A DNA stretch of 64,000 nt from Sthenelais limicola (taxonomy: Eukaryota; Annelida; Polychaeta; Phyllodocida; Sigalionidae): contig OW804094.1 in assembly GCA_942159475.1 (NCBI GenBank), positions 21,985,323 to 22,049,322 of the forward strand, read 5' to 3'. Below the pieces are notes generated by a model. It worked only from the letters and a program-made list of their open reading frames with translations, searched no databases and was not told the origin of the DNA. Each line of letters opens with the position of its first letter. Position 1 is the stretch's first letter. The translations under genes and the position numbers were made by a program. Shown in pieces: positions 35,112 through 47,459 of this stretch.

Positions 35112-35369
35112 ATCATAGCCAAGATTATTCTTCTCCATAAGTTTCTGTACAACTGTGAGACAGAGAGAGTTGATGTCTTCCCTGTCACTACAGAAGCCCA
35201 TCTTGCCCTGCCCGAGCCCGATGGTGTATTTGCCCGCGGACACTCCATCATACGCCTCCAGCTCCGCTTGGTCTACGTACGAGTAGGGGAAGTAGATCTC
35301 CATGGCCAGGATGCCCACATCCTGAGGCCATCCTGTCTGCTGGTTAGCGTTTGGTCCAGGCATGGTCAG
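35112..35369 (-). CDS. HMGCS1: HMG-CoA synthase, first coding exon (partial gene)
   Basis: First coding exon of a cytosolic-type hydroxymethylglutaryl-CoA synthase, which condenses acetyl-CoA and acetoacetyl-CoA into HMG-CoA at the head of the mevalonate pathway. ATG is at 35363-35361. The exon gives 84 residues, beginning MPG like animal HMGCS1, then [35 protein letters not shown] and [14 protein letters not shown], all family hallmarks of the N-terminal thiolase-fold domain. It ends in phase 0 at a strong donor (GAT then GTAAGTATTC, GT at 35111-35110). The acceptor upstream is ATTCCCCGTAG, so the exon starts with CTGACC before the ATG, which implies a separate 5' UTR exon. No mitochondrial targeting peptide is visible, favouring the cytosolic enzyme; in many invertebrates a single gene serves both roles, so the symbol is by similarity only. 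Confidence 0.95.
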
Positions 35370-35388
35370 CTACGGGGAATAATGTACA

Positions 35389-35626
35389 AGTGAGTGAGTG
35401 AGATTGGTTGCTTTACGCCCTTATCAACACATTTAATATGGTTATATCAAGGGCAGGAGAGCTGAGAGGGAGAGAGTGAGTGAGTGAGATTGGTTGCTTT
35501 ACACCCTTATCAACACATTTAATATGGTTATATCAAGGGCGGGAGAGCTGAGAGGGAGAGAGTGAGTGAGTGAGATTGGTTGCTTTACACCCTTATCAAC
35601 ACATTTAATATGGTTACATCAAGCGC
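35389..35626. repeat. SINE-tail satellite, three units
   Basis: Three tandem SINE 3' domains (GATTGGTTGCTTTACGCCCT type), about 86-bp period with an extra GAGA, starting 20 bp upstream of the HMGCS first coding exon on its intron side. Confidence 0.85.
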
Positions 35627-35737
35627 AAAACTTTTAGGTGGGCAAACATTTCTTATAATAATCATAAAGTTGGTATTAATTAATAGAAGCAAGTGATTAA
35701 TACAAAAATTATTCGACACAGTAAATGAGTTTTAATC

Positions 35738-35947
35738 AGGAAAAAAATAATAGTTGTGTCTCCGATTTATCCCCCTACCCCCGCCTCCCTTACCTAGAAA
35801 ATCTTACCCCACCTAAAAGTTTTTCTGACCTACCCTAATATTTTTAAAGGATTTTTTTTGACAGAAAAAACTAGAAAAACTTGACCAACCCCCTACCCAG
35901 TTTTCTGCTAAATAAATCGGAAATACACCTATTATTTTGTGTTGGCC
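35738..35947. mobile_element. Family N element, second copy
   Basis: TGTGTCTCCGATTTATCCCC to CGGAAATACACCTATTATTT then TGTGTTGGCC. Further right-end fragments occur at 7570-7601, 34855-34880 and 35060-35082. Confidence 0.55.
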
Positions 35948-36021
35948 TCAACAGTGTGGTAATTATTGATATACTAGGACGATGATCAAGTTGTGAGGTA
36001 AACACTGGGAGATGGGAGCGG

Positions 36022-36480
36022 GGCAGAGAGAGAGAGAGAGAGAGAGATGAGTAGGGAGAGAGAGACAGAGAGGGAGAGAGAGGGAGAGACAGACAGAGAC
36101 AGAGAGAGAGGGAGAGACAGAGCCAGAGAGAGGGAGAGACAGAGATACACACAGAGACAGAGAGAGAGGGAGGGAGAGACAGAGGGAGAGACAGAGACAG
36201 AGAGAGAAAGAGAGAGGGGGGAGAGAGAGAGAGGGAAACAGAGAGAGACAGACAGACAGAGACAGACAGAGGGAGAGGGAGGGAGAGGGAGGGAGAGACA
36301 GAGACACAGAGAGAGAGAGAAAGAGAGAGGGAGAGAGGGAGAGGGAGAGAGAGGGAGAGGGAGAGAGAGAGAGGGAGGGAGAGAGAGACAGAGAGAGGGG
36401 GAGGGAGGGAGAGAGAGTATTGAGAGAGGAGAGAGACAGACAGACAGAGAGACAGGCAGAGAGAGTGTCAGAGAGAGAGA
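36022..36480. repeat. GA-rich polypurine tract
   Basis: GAGAGACAGA and GGGAGGGAGA units; all overlapping open frames are low-complexity shadows. Confidence 0.95.
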
Positions 36481-37184
36481 ATGACGGAGAGGTGCTATTT
36501 TGGTAGGAGGCTACACAGGCTACAAATAGCGATGACTATTTTGGTACGAGGCTATACACAGGCTACAAGTATCGACAACTCTCTTGTTATATATTGACAG
36601 TTTTCCCCTGCATGCAGGTTGGATGAGTGTGTGAATGGACTGAAGTGTCCACAGGACTATTGACTCACCCTCCATCCACGACAGAAATAAATTATTAACA
36701 TTTACCACATACAGAGGTGTTAGCAAACAGTCCCCTTGTCTGCACCAACCAAGGTAAATTGTAACAATGACGTCACAATCAGCTGATTTTGGTTCGGCCT
36801 ACTAATGGAAAAATCTCCCTTCGATAAACAGTTAATTAATTACCTTTACCTTTATACATACAGCTTTAAGGAGGTTAGATTCTACACCTAATGTAATTAT
36901 ATTATTAAATGAAATAAAAAAGAATTGATGGCACGAATCATCTCAACTATGATATTAAGCAATACATTAACTGTTCTGAAATACCTAGGAACTAGTATCT
37001 TTGCACCCAAACCTATAGCTCACTGCTATGCCAATGTCTATCCCGAAAATAACAGAACTTTTGCAATAAATCATGTGTTTTTAAAATCGATGCAAGTTGT
37101 GGATTCTAGACTTTTTATATGATATCTGACTCTATCTGTGTTCTTGTTGTATTGACTTTTCCTGCCATTGGTAGTTCTCTATGT

Positions 37185-37418
37185 GGGTCAGATTTTCAGA
37201 AAATGTACAATTCAACTTTGCCAATCTTCTCAAATAACCCAAATTTCAGACGAAAATAAAGTTAAAGATACAGTTCAACCTAACCTAACAGATTGCTAGA
37301 ATCAATGGAATGACGAATATACTCGAATTACCTAGTATTGACCAAATTGCAGCCTAATTTAGCAGAATCTACTAAATGTGTACAGCTGCTAATTGTACAT
37401 TTTCTGAAAATCTGACCC
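37185..37418 (-). mobile_element. MITE-A copy, ATGT duplication
   Basis: Full length; ATGT repeated at both sides. Lies in the HMGCS 5' intron. Confidence 0.9.
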
Positions 37419-37975
37419 ATGTATTTCTCACTAACCACTACCGTCATATCATTCCCTCAATATGTATCTACCATCCTGTAAATCAGAATTTACAATTAAT
37501 TAAGTTTCGCCCCCTGAAACACTTTCTTTAATAGATCTAGAAAATTAGAGAAATATAAAGAAAAGAGTTGTGCAGTTTATAAAAAGCTGCCAATAATAAA
37601 TATTAACAACATCCACCTTTCTTATGGTCTCTTCTCCAGGACCTTGGTTCTCGCTAAATACACTCTTGATGGCAACTGTTGCATAAAAACATTGATACTA
37701 TGGGACTCAATATGAAAAAAGGTTAATAGATAAGGTATACAAATGTCACCTTTTAACAAATTGCATTACACCCTATTTTTTTTTTTTTTAAGGGGGGTGG
37801 GGTGAATTTGTTTCCAATACATGAGAAATAAGATGGGATTTAACCAAATATGAGTAATGTTGAGTGACACAATAGTGTCTCACACTTTTGTATTTGTACG
37901 AGGCAAACCTTATTAATAACACAATTAAACACCGCTTGCTCTCTCACACTCCTAGAATCATACCAAAACATATAT

Positions 37976-38210
37976 GGGTCAGACTTTCAGAAAATGTACA
38001 ATTCAACTTCGCCAATCTTCTAAAATAACCCAAATTTCAGACGAAAATAAAGTTCAAAATATAGTTCAACCTAACCAAACCGATTGGTAGAATCAATGCA
38101 ATGCCGAATATACTCAAATTTACCTAGTATTGACCAAATTGCAGCCTAATTTAGCAGAATTTACTAAATGTGTAGAGCTGCTAATTGTACATTTTCTGAA
38201 AATCTGACCC
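37976..38210 (-). mobile_element. MITE-A copy, ATAT duplication
   Basis: Full length, left GGGTCAGACTTTCAG; ATAT flanks. Confidence 0.9.
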
Positions 38211-40115
38211 ATATATAAGATAAAAAATAGAATTACCTTGCTTGGTTCTGATGACATGTTTTACCGCAATTCTTGTTAAACACGAGCTTATAAATTTACT
38301 TAATAGTTTTTACCTGCAGCTCTCGGCTGCCTTCTTCAAGTCCTTCAGTAAAGTGATCACATGGCCGCATATGCAACCCAAACCAGAACTAAACAGAAAC
38401 CAATGATCGTCTCGAGTATGTAAAATCTTAGTAGTAATACGGTGTGTTACTCTAAGGTCAAATAAAGCTTGTGTTTAAAAAGAAATGACGGTAAAAACAC
38501 ACCTTCATATAAAGCTTGACTTGAATGACCTGTCACCGCTGCCACTGAATGAACTCTTTGCTCTGATACACTTTAATTATTCAAGGAAACTTTTGCGTGC
38601 GTGACCTCAGAAGTTACTCCAGAATTTATAAACAGAGCGATGATATATTATCATGCTCCGGTGCCTTCTCCGTTCATTGCTTTGTTGTTGGTTCTTAAGA
38701 GGTTTAAACCCTGATCAAGTGAATTTCACAACACGCGCGTAAGCCGCCCAAGACAGAGTATTACTCAACGCAAGATGACTCGGAGGGGGTTACTTTGTAA
38801 ATTCATTCAATGATTGTCGCAATGTTTTGGGGGGTTTTATTTAGTATTTTTATACAGCTAATCTTTCGTAAAATGACAATTGAATCATAGACAGGCATGC
38901 GCAGTGTACACTGAATGTTACAATCAATGGATGTCATTTACATATCAAGGTCAATAATTCAATACAGAATCGCCATGGTCTTGCACACACTGCTGTTTAT
39001 CATTAACATACATGAAGCAGTTATTCTCGTTGATATTAATATTAATTATTATTATCACCAGATAATTAACTCTGATATTAGGCCTATAATATAATTGATC
39101 CCGAGCTACCTTACCTTCAAGCAAAGTCACACTTAATTTAACCTGCGGCCTAGTTCTTATGAAGAACTTTATGTAGTAGTAAAATGGTGGCGGTATACAT
39201 AGGCCCTATGCCAATATCTATGACAGGTTTATAGGGCTTGTCCCCGTATGGGTATAATAGTTACAATTAGCCTAATTAATTAGGTCTAGGCTACTGAGTT
39301 TGAATACCGTAGCCTATATATATTGTGACGTACGTCCTGACAAGGTTCAATATATAATTAGGCTATTAATATTATTATAATACGGTAGGCCTATATAAAG
39401 TAATTTTAGAGTCCTAAAACTCTGAGATAGGCCTATGTAGGCTATAATCTTAATGTATTGCTACGGTACTAGCCTACTTTTTTTTTTAGCATAGGGTATT
39501 TCAATTTCTCATTCAATACACATTTAAGTGGGTGTGTCCCTGAATCCCAATTAGGCCTAATAATATTGACTAAACAAATGTTAGAACGTCAAGATATCGA
39601 AGAATAGTTTCAATCAGTTTGTCACTAAATTTTGCTGTAGGCCTAGTTGAACTATTATATTGGCATCGAGTTATCATTTAAACCCTAAGTTATATAACAT
39701 AGATATTAACGATGCCCCGGACGATGCCTCGACTCGCTTGGTTGTGACCTCCCCGGTCCAACCAACAGTAGCAGTCTGGCAGTAGGGTACCAGTGCTCAA
39801 CGTGATGGGTTTACCTTCATTTCATCTATTATCGCTCGGGCACTGTAGCTCGCAATCGTGCCGTTTTAACAATAAATTTAACTTTTCGATGAATGAACAA
39901 GGTTTGCCTGGGTCATATATTCTATTCTGAGTCGCCTGCCCAAGTTTCACTGAAAAATTCCTTCAAAATACATTCAAAACAACGTAAACATCAACCGAGC
40001 ATCGATGCTCGCCCTTGCTAGATCCTGAACCAGCGAAGAGGACACACTAATATTGCTGCCCAATCATTTCCTGGGGTACATTTCTCGAATTCCTTAAAAT
40101 AGCATATACACTTAC
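38211..40115. other. HMGCS 5' intron, mostly unique sequence
   Basis: Repeat-poor compared with the rest of the window, with frequent TAGGCCTA motifs. No coding exon I can support. Confidence 0.4.
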
Positions 40116-40180
40116 CTTATCCCTACAGGTTTGCGGTCGAGAAATGAGTATATCATTCGCCAGCGCGGATTTTAAGCCAG
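40116..40180 (-). promoter_or_regulatory. HMGCS1: Probable HMGCS 5' UTR exon and promoter
   Basis: On the minus strand a perfect donor (GGATAAG then GTAAGTG, exon end at 40116) follows a short GC-richer leader. A TATA-like CTTAAAAT lies about 60 nt before the donor. Farther upstream, within 40200-40440, are two inverted CCAAT boxes (ATTGG at about 40247 and 40325), an E-box CACCTG, and a cluster of CG dinucleotides that is unusual for this AT-rich window. The first coding exon starts with six non-coding bases after an acceptor, so a separate leader exon is required and this is the best candidate. No classical sterol regulatory element was seen. Start site and exon extent are inferred. Confidence 0.4.
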
Positions 40181-40439
40181 ATCTCTCAGTCAAGGTTGAG
40201 TCTTATTTACAACGCGTGACGGCCAAGTCGGTACCTCCAGGTGGTTAACCAATGAAATGATCGTCCGCTTATCGCCCGTCTACCAGCGTTTGTGTGGCGC
40301 GTCGATGGCGCGATGCGGGCTAGCCAATGATGCTTCCTAGATGTGAGCTGGCGCTTAGAGTCCACAAAATGTTTCACAAGGTAGAAAAATTGTTGCAGAT
40401 CCAGCGGGATCCAGCAAATGCAAGACAGATAGGTCACCT

Positions 40440-41749
40440 ATGTTTACACATTGTGGCAATGCATTGATTGTTTAAAGATTATTGCACAGGTAATTGGTAA
40501 CAGGAATAAAGGAATTAAAGATCAATTCATGAGTCACCCAGCAAATGGTGCGTTTAATTTAAGGTTGATCGAGGAATAGTGAAGAGGAGTGTGAATCGGT
40601 GCGTCACCGTACAATGTACGATAGATTTTATAGAGTAAAACGATAGAAAGTGATCATTGCTATAACAAAAACAAAATCAATTAAATCCAAGATATTACTT
40701 AATTATTCATACCTATATGGTGTCGTATAAATAGGAGCCGTACATCTGACAATAACTCTACGTCTTCCAGTATAGGCCTACTCCCTGACTACAGCAATTA
40801 GGACAGATTAAAAAAGTATAGGCTAATTAATTATAGAGTCCGAAAAATAACTTTTGGAGGCTAAAGAAGTTCTAGACGCAATAAATATGTGCCGTAGCCT
40901 ACATAATTACAAATATGACAATAAATAACTGAAAATGACAATAACTTCCAGGATTTTGTAACTTGTATATTTTATACATAGAAAGAAATCGACACTAGAA
41001 CCGAATATAGGCCTATAAAATGTGTATGAGTTGCTTTCTGGACTTTGTGGGATATATCATGTCTGACATAGGACACGAGTTTGACGATACAAAAGTTCGT
41101 ATTTCTAAATAGTTTCCAATATATTTAAGCCCGAGATTGAGAAATAAAGTAACCAGAGTATCAGTTATGAATACATTTCTCCCACATATAATCCGCATTG
41201 ACATATGCCACAAAATATAGGCTACACATTTACATAGGCTAACCAGCGCATGCATTGGTTAGTCTGAAATAAAATTAGCCCTGGATACTATTTAATTACC
41301 AAAATATTCAGGCCAGGAATTATATAAACTTGAAGGTCAGCATCTAAATCATATCACTATGATATCAGGTCTATATATGGTATCACTTGAGGTATGCCAC
41401 AACCGACTTATCACTTTATAAAAATTGATACCCGGTGTCATCCCACGATGTCACCTTTTGCCAGTATATATATGTCAGTTACAACGTGATATTTTGCGTA
41501 TGCTAATTATTATTTAACTATGATAAATATATAGAGCTATTATATCAAATATTATATTTATTATATTATATTCATATTATATTATCCTATAACCGCATCC
41601 ACCATATCATGGTATCGGCAATGTCAATAGCAAAGATATTACCAAATACCAAGTAATGTTCTTAAAGAATAACTACTGTATAATGATTGTGTATTTATAA
41701 ACTATATATTGAATCTAACAATATTCGGTGATAATCAGATGTATCAAAA
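40440..41749. other. Unique intergenic sequence upstream of HMGCS
   Basis: AT-rich, no MITE-A copies, ATATTATA-rich section at 41510-41600; no gene seen. Confidence 0.4.
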
Positions 41750-42050
41750 ATGAAAGTCAGATGGAATGTAAAATGTTTAGAAATCGCTTTGAAAAATTAT
41801 AAGGATTGTCATGATGTTGAACAACGCGCTGGTGTTTGTTTTTATACATCTATCTTATCAGCTAATGTGGTTTTACATTGTCTATATATAATCATATGTC
41901 ATACTATTATTTTTATTTATGTGAACAACATCGTCACTAGAATTTTGAGAATTGTAAAATTATGGAAATATTAGAAAATCAGCAAACTCTGAGAATAATG
42001 TACTTGTACACAATGCCTTTGACTGAATAAAAAAAAATAAATACAAATAC
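41750..42050 (+). mobile_element. Retroposon 3' end, GACTGAATAAAAA family
   Basis: Ends ATCAGCAAACTCTGAGAATA, TTTGACTGAATAAAAAAAAA. The preceding 74-codon frame (41750-41974) has a hydrophobic stretch but no recognised domain and may be part of the retroposed transcript. Confidence 0.5.
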
Positions 42051-42113
42051 AGATGTTGAATAGTAATAAAACAAATATGAAAAGTTGAAATAGCAGAGAG
42101 ACAATAATTATAT

Positions 42114-42348
42114 GGGTCAGATTTTCAGAAAATGTACAATTGGCAGCTCTACACATTCAGTAAATTCAGCTGAATGAGGCTGCAATTTGGTCAATACTGG
42201 GTAAATTCGAGTATATTCGGCATTTCATTGATTCTAGCAATCTGTTTGGTTAGGTTGAACTGTATTTTGAACCTTATTTTCGTCTGAAATTTGGGTTATT
42301 TCAGAGAATTTGTGAAAGTAAATTGTACATTTTCTGAAAATCTGACCC
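42114..42348 (+). mobile_element. MITE-A copy, ATAT duplication
   Basis: Full length, intact tips, ATAT flanks. Confidence 0.9.
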
Positions 42349-42642
42349 ATATACCTTTTGTTAAAGTAGCTTAATTACTCATAAATTATAAGCAACTTCG
42401 ATTATGTTATTAACATAAATCGGGTGATATTCAGCAATGTGTGTGTATGTATGACGAGACATAGAGCTATTGTCTGGGCCTACGCATCGATCAGCCCATA
42501 TCACAATTTGCATAACAGTCTATGATCTTCACTCCTTTCCTTCCCCCAACCTCGCGCCATACAACTGGAAACGACCTGCACATGTTGTCTCCAAGAGGGA
42601 CGGGAGCAACAAGTTCAAGGCGGTGTAGGGACTGAATACAAT

Positions 42643-43052
42643 AATGTGATGTGTTACAGGAAAATGTGTCATAAGTCGCAAAATGAATATTTTTCAAAGG
42701 GATTTATTTATAAGATATCTTTGTTGGAATATTCTAATTTCTGGGGTGCTTAATGCTGCTAGTAACATCAATACGTGTACACAATTTCAAGGCAATGTAT
42801 TAGATACATCTATGCATTTCTAAGGTCATCTTATAGGGTATATATTTAGGTTCTTTATTAGTATTCAAAAATATTATTAACTTTTTTTTTCAAAAAAAAA
42901 TAAAGATATCAAACTTAAATTGTAGAAACAATGCTTATGTCATATTGTTTACTACCATTAGAATCGGCTTGATCTCATCTTTTTATATATGATAATATCT
43001 CGAAGTCCATTTTTTGCGACTTGCGACTCATTTCCCTGTAACGCAACACATA
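42643..43052 (-). mobile_element. Family E element
   Basis: GTGATGTGTTACAGGAAAAT to GACTTGCGACTCATTTCCCT; followed by a G-run. Confidence 0.78.
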
Positions 43053-43799
43053 TGGGAGAGGCGGTGCGGGGTGGGGGGGGGGGGGGGGTGCAGAGATGAT
43101 AATATAATATCATAGTATGATATAATGTTGATGTACAATTAAGATGAGAAAAATGGAGAATATAAATTGATATGAAAAGGAATTGACTTGCTATGAAATA
43201 TTTTGAACTGGGTTTATCGTTGGTTAAAGAAAACATGTATAGTATGTTTAATTGAGTGTAAAGTTATATAATTTTTTCATATTAGTTATTTTCACCACGT
43301 ATACATATTTGTAACTACACGGATCTTACTTATACGTGTCTAAGAGATTTTCGATTTCCGAATTTCGAATTTACTTTTATATGACCTCTAAATATTACAA
43401 TAAAATTAGAATTGAACATTTTCTTTTCTTCTAGCCCAGGAACATGTATAAACTGGAAGTCCAGTCTTTTTCTGAAGCTCAAATAGCTATGAATGAATAA
43501 TATTTTGAATTGAATTGATATAGATTTCTTTATATTGTAGTAAAATGGCAACGCATGAAAGCAACTATTCATATAATGTTAGGCATATATACATTGTGCG
43601 GCCTTTGTGTTAAACTGATAATAATATGTTTAAAAAAGTGTGGCCTTTCCCTGTTAATTTCACCAATAGTAAAATATATTATATTCTTCCAGATGGGAAT
43701 TTTTTTGCTGCCATAATTGATGAGTTAAATAAACTTACTATACTATTATTATTAAAATCTAATACCCACCGGTTCCTCTTTTTCCTTATAGGCCTACCT

Positions 43800-43895
43800 T
43801 ATACGAGTCATACTCGGGACCGTGAGGGAATCGAACCCAGGACCTTCTGATCAGAGGGGTGTCGGGGCTGTATATTTCCATGCACCCCGCCTTCT
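43800..43895 (-). other. tRNA-derived sequence (SINE head or tRNA fragment)
   Basis: Minus strand has TCTGATCAGAAGGTCCTGGG followed by TTCGATTCCC: a perfect B-box (GGTTCGATTCC-like) and an anticodon-arm-like segment. The T-stem does not close fully and no acceptor stem is found, so it is not a functional tRNA. Confidence 0.4.
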
Positions 43896-44469
43896 ATTGG
43901 TTTCCCGAAACATTACCTACCTTATTAGTTCACTCACCTGCCTACCAGGTGGCAGGTGAGTGGTATTAGACGCACACCTCAAGCTACCTCAGGGGAACCA
44001 CCCATTAAGAGGCGCCTTCGGCACTCTATGTTATTGTTTTATAAATGATTACACAATGATATAACATCTTCCTAAAATATAATGTTTCGTTGCCATTGAT
44101 TCAGGTGAAGTTTGTAGAAGTGTAGAAGATACAGATTCTGAATTTAAAAAAGCTCCAATTGTGTGGAAACCCTCATTTACTATACTACTTAAATGAGTGT
44201 TTCATTATTCTGGCCTAATGTACTCGATGTTTAGGACATCGCCCTTGTAAACACGAGAAAAGATCCCAAACCTTAATGGAAGGACGTTTTGGCTCCGGCA
44301 ATTCCATCACCTAAATGTATTTTGAATGAGAATGCACGGTTCCTATGTTTTCATGTGTGGTGCCACATGATAGGGAAAAGAACTCGTCTCACTTTCAGAT
44401 ACACTGATTTCTTTTGAAAGGGGTTGGCCTTTTGAAGCTACGTACCGTATCCGAGTCCGAGTCCGAGTC

Positions 44470-44750
44470 CGAGGGAGGGAGAAATGCAGGAGAGAGGGAG
44501 GGAGGGAGAGGAGAGAGGGAGGGAGAGGGGCAGGAGAGAGAGGGAGAGAGGGAGAGAGGGAGGTAGAGAGGGAGAGAGAGAGGGAGAGAGAGAGGGAGAG
44601 AGAGGGAGAGAGAGGGGCAGGAGAGAGAGGGAGAGAGGGAGAGAGAGGGAGAGAGGGAGAGAGGTAGAGAGGGAGAGAGGTAGAGAGGGAGACAGAGATC
44701 GGGGAGAGAGAGGGGGAGAGAGGCAGGAGAGACAGGGTGAGAGGGAAGAG
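44470..44750. repeat. GA-rich polypurine tract with GAGTCC repeats
   Basis: GGGAGAGAGA units preceded by GAGTCCGAGTCCGAGTCC (44454-44472). Confidence 0.95.
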
Positions 44751-45356
44751 AGTTCTAAGCGACACAGGAGCCACTTGAGGATGAGACAACACCATACATG
44801 AGGAAGTAGAGTAAGGGGAATTAAGGAGGAAGGGTAGAGAGCCACTCCAGAGTCACTCCTTCCGCACACAATACCCACAATAGAAAGCGTGTCCAACACG
44901 TAACTGGACAGGGGTGTAACCCTTAGTTTATACACAATGAACATGTATGGACATCATTAGAAATATATTAAAACCTATATTCGGTATAATATTTTAAAAA
45001 TCCTTTATTCGAACATAACCTACCTTCTGGGCTTTTACAATGCTAAACATATATGTAAAATAGCTTCAATGGCTTGATGTACTCTGGGGTGTTTAGCCTA
45101 CATGGGCCATTTTCCATATTTTACCTCTTCTTGTTAATTATCTTCTTGATGCCAATTTTACACATTATTTATAATTTTATTTTCATTTATTTGTTTTCTT
45201 AAATAAAATATATTCGGTATATTGATTAAATTATTATTTAATCATATAAGTATGATACAACGTGGTATAATATACTTAAAAACCAACTTAACTAATGACC
45301 ACCCGAATAATCATTTACAGATCGGGCTACCACACCACTACCCGAGTTCAATATAT

Positions 45357-45591
45357 GGGTCAGATTTTCAGAAAATGTACAATTGGCAGCTTTACACATT
45401 TAGTAAATTCTGCTAAATTAGGCTGCAATTTGGCCAATACTAGGTAAATTCGAGTATATTCTGCATTGCATTGATTCTAGCAATCTGTTTAGTTAGGTTG
45501 AACTGTATTTTGAACTTTATTTTCGTCTGAAATTTGGGTTATTGGAGAAGATTGGCGAAGTTGAATTGTACATTTTCTGAAAATCTGACCC
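45357..45591 (+). mobile_element. MITE-A, reference copy (family description)
   Basis: Best representative of the dominant element. It is 235 bp. Termini are GGGTCAGATTTTCAGAAAAT then GTACAATT and the inverse at the right end, about 28-bp inverted repeats. It is flanked by ATAT on both sides. Across the family the duplicated flank is consistently 4 bp (ATAT, ACAT, ATGT, TTAT, ATAA, TACT, TCTA), which excludes simple TA-specific Tc1/mariner insertion. There is no coding capacity. Plus orientation is defined by GGCAGCT after the left repeat and GAGAGGATTGG before the right repeat. Superfamily is not assigned; 4-bp duplications are known for several groups such as Sola, Chapaev and Academ. Confidence 0.92.
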
Positions 45592-45845
45592 ATATATGCT
45601 GCATGGATCCTTCACCAATATCATTATAAAATAAATAAGAAAATAAAAAGTATATAGGTGAGTGGCCTGGAAGTGTTGGGGCACTGGGGCTGACTCATGT
45701 ACCAGTACATATATCATCATCCACCCTGGGTTACCATGGTGACTACTGGAGGAGGACTGCACCCTGGAGGACACTAGTACTTGCCTGACAGTCCATAGGT
45801 ACCTTATATAGATCTCTGCACTCTAGTATAGATCATATATTAAAT

Positions 45846-46240
45846 TGAATTGAATAATCTTTTATTTGTCAAAAGTGACATATATACGAAGGTTGACAAA
45901 GAGGTCAACAGGCTTCTGGGAGGTTCCCAGTTCTTCCAGTCGTTACCTTTTATGGGTCAGATTTTCAGAAAATGTACAATTGGCAGCTGTACACATTTAG
46001 TAAATTCTGTTAAATTAGACTGCAATTTGGTCAATACTAGGTAAATTCGAGTATATTTGGCATTGCATTGATTCTAGCAATCTGTTTGGTTCGGTTGAAC
46101 TGTACTTTCAACTTTATTTTCGTCTGAAATTTGGGTTATTTGAGAGGATTGGTGAAGGTGAATTGTACATTTCGGAAAATCGGACCCTTATATAGAAGAA
46201 GTTTTTCAGTGAAGAGGCTAATACATTATTATGTTAAAAG
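45846..46240 (-). mobile_element. Retroposon tail split by MITE-A
   Basis: Minus-strand sense: GGAAGAACTGGGAACCTCCC, AGAAGCCTGTTGACC, then AATAAAAGATTATTCAATTC. It is interrupted at 45954-46187. A related copy at 30359-30500 shares CAGACTTCTGGGAA, TCTTCCAGCCG and GGACTAATACA. Confidence 0.6.
45954..46187 (+). mobile_element. MITE-A copy nested in a retroposon tail, TTAT duplication
   Basis: TTAT on both sides. Removing the element and one TTAT rejoins a retroposon 3' tail whose relative at 30359-30500 is uninterrupted. Confidence 0.9.
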
Positions 46241-46389
46241 ATAAATGAGGATATAGAGGTTTAGCTTGTACAGTACAGTGCGCTGCAGGAAAACCACAGA
46301 GTACAGTGGGGTATAATATAATATAAACTGTCTTGTCTGATTTATTATTTTTTTAAAATCTTGGAGCAGGACTGATATATCAATAATAA

Positions 46390-46852
46390 TCATATTTGAA
46401 AAGATGTGATCCGTATTTTAAGTTTGATATTTCTATTTTTGTTTTTGTTTTTAAAAAGGTTTTATTCAACATAGACTGCAATCGTGGCTCTTACAATTCT
46501 AAATGACATCCGTGTTGCGTCCCTTGTATTTTGTAGTTTTTTTGGTATTTTCTTAATTTTCTTTCACACGATTAACAATATTAGAATTATAACACTCATC
46601 CCAATCGACATGGGTATAACATTTCTATTTTAAAAAATGTATTTTTGGGGGTTGGACAATTACTAACTAGTAAAGTAGCTAAATGTACCGTATAGGATGA
46701 GCTTAGAAATTTCGTACACGTATTTATGTCACTAGCAGTGCTACGCACCCCAAAAGTGAGAATATTCCAACAAATATATCCTATAAAGAAATCACTTGGA
46801 AAAATATCCATTTTGCGACTTGTGACTCATTGTCCTATAACACATCACATAT
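46390..46852 (+). mobile_element. Family E element, left-truncated with insertion
   Basis: Starts at CATATTTGAAAAGATGTGAT and ends CCTATAACACATCACATA. About 190 bp of unrelated T-rich sequence (46445-46635) interrupts it. Confidence 0.68.
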
Positions 46853-46888
46853 AAGTCTGTATAGAAATTATGGTTGGCCCAACTATAC

Positions 46889-47190
46889 ATAGATTTCACA
46901 TGACGTCACCCAGTAGGAGACGTCATGTGGAGTGGCCGCCATTTCCATGGTCAGTGCACAGTTACGCTTGCCGTCTACGGCGGGGTATCAAAACAAAGTT
47001 GATAAACCTCACAAGGGTGGATACTTGGGTAATACTACGGTAAAGGCAGGTTATCTAACCTATCATGAAGATATTATTGAGGCCGATGAAAACTGGTAAA
47101 AGTTAAAACAGTCAGAAAACGGTATTTTCAAGTATCGCAGCATACATAGCCATCTAACTTGACCCCAAACATGGCCAGGGCCGTGACGTC
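46889..47190 (+). mobile_element. Family G element, second copy, right tip lost
   Basis: ATAGATTTCACATGACGTCA to GGCCGTGACGTC. The corresponding frame reads KVDKPHKGGYLGNTT and LTYHEDIIEADENW before a stop at 47097. Confidence 0.75.
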
Positions 47191-47416
47191 GACTGGTTAC
47201 TTCCATTCATTACTTTCATTCGTTACTCATCTCATTAATCATTATTACACCTGTATTATGTAACTATGATAGACTTGAAAGAACTTAGTATCTGAACACA
47301 CACACTACTTTTGTTTCAATGTAATACCTAAAAATTCAGGTAGCGAAGGAAGACCGGGTCTGACCCGAGTCGCATTCCCACACGGCCGAGCCGTCTATTA
47401 ACCTGAATAAACACGT

Positions 47417-47459
47417 CCCCCCCCCCCCCCCCAAAAAAAAAAAAAAAAAAAAAAAAAAA
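47417..47459. repeat. C-run followed by A-run
   Basis: About 15 C then about 27 A; possible retroposon poly-A or assembly-sensitive homopolymers. Confidence 0.85.

Noticed and set aside
38314..38389. Possible extra HMGCS exon adding an N-terminal extension in frame
   Set aside because: Splice sites and frame fit (MRPCDHFTEGLEEGSRELQ), but the sequence GACTTGAAGAAGGCAGCCGA resembles a common invertebrate retroelement tail, and animal HMGCS1 starts at the MPG Met.
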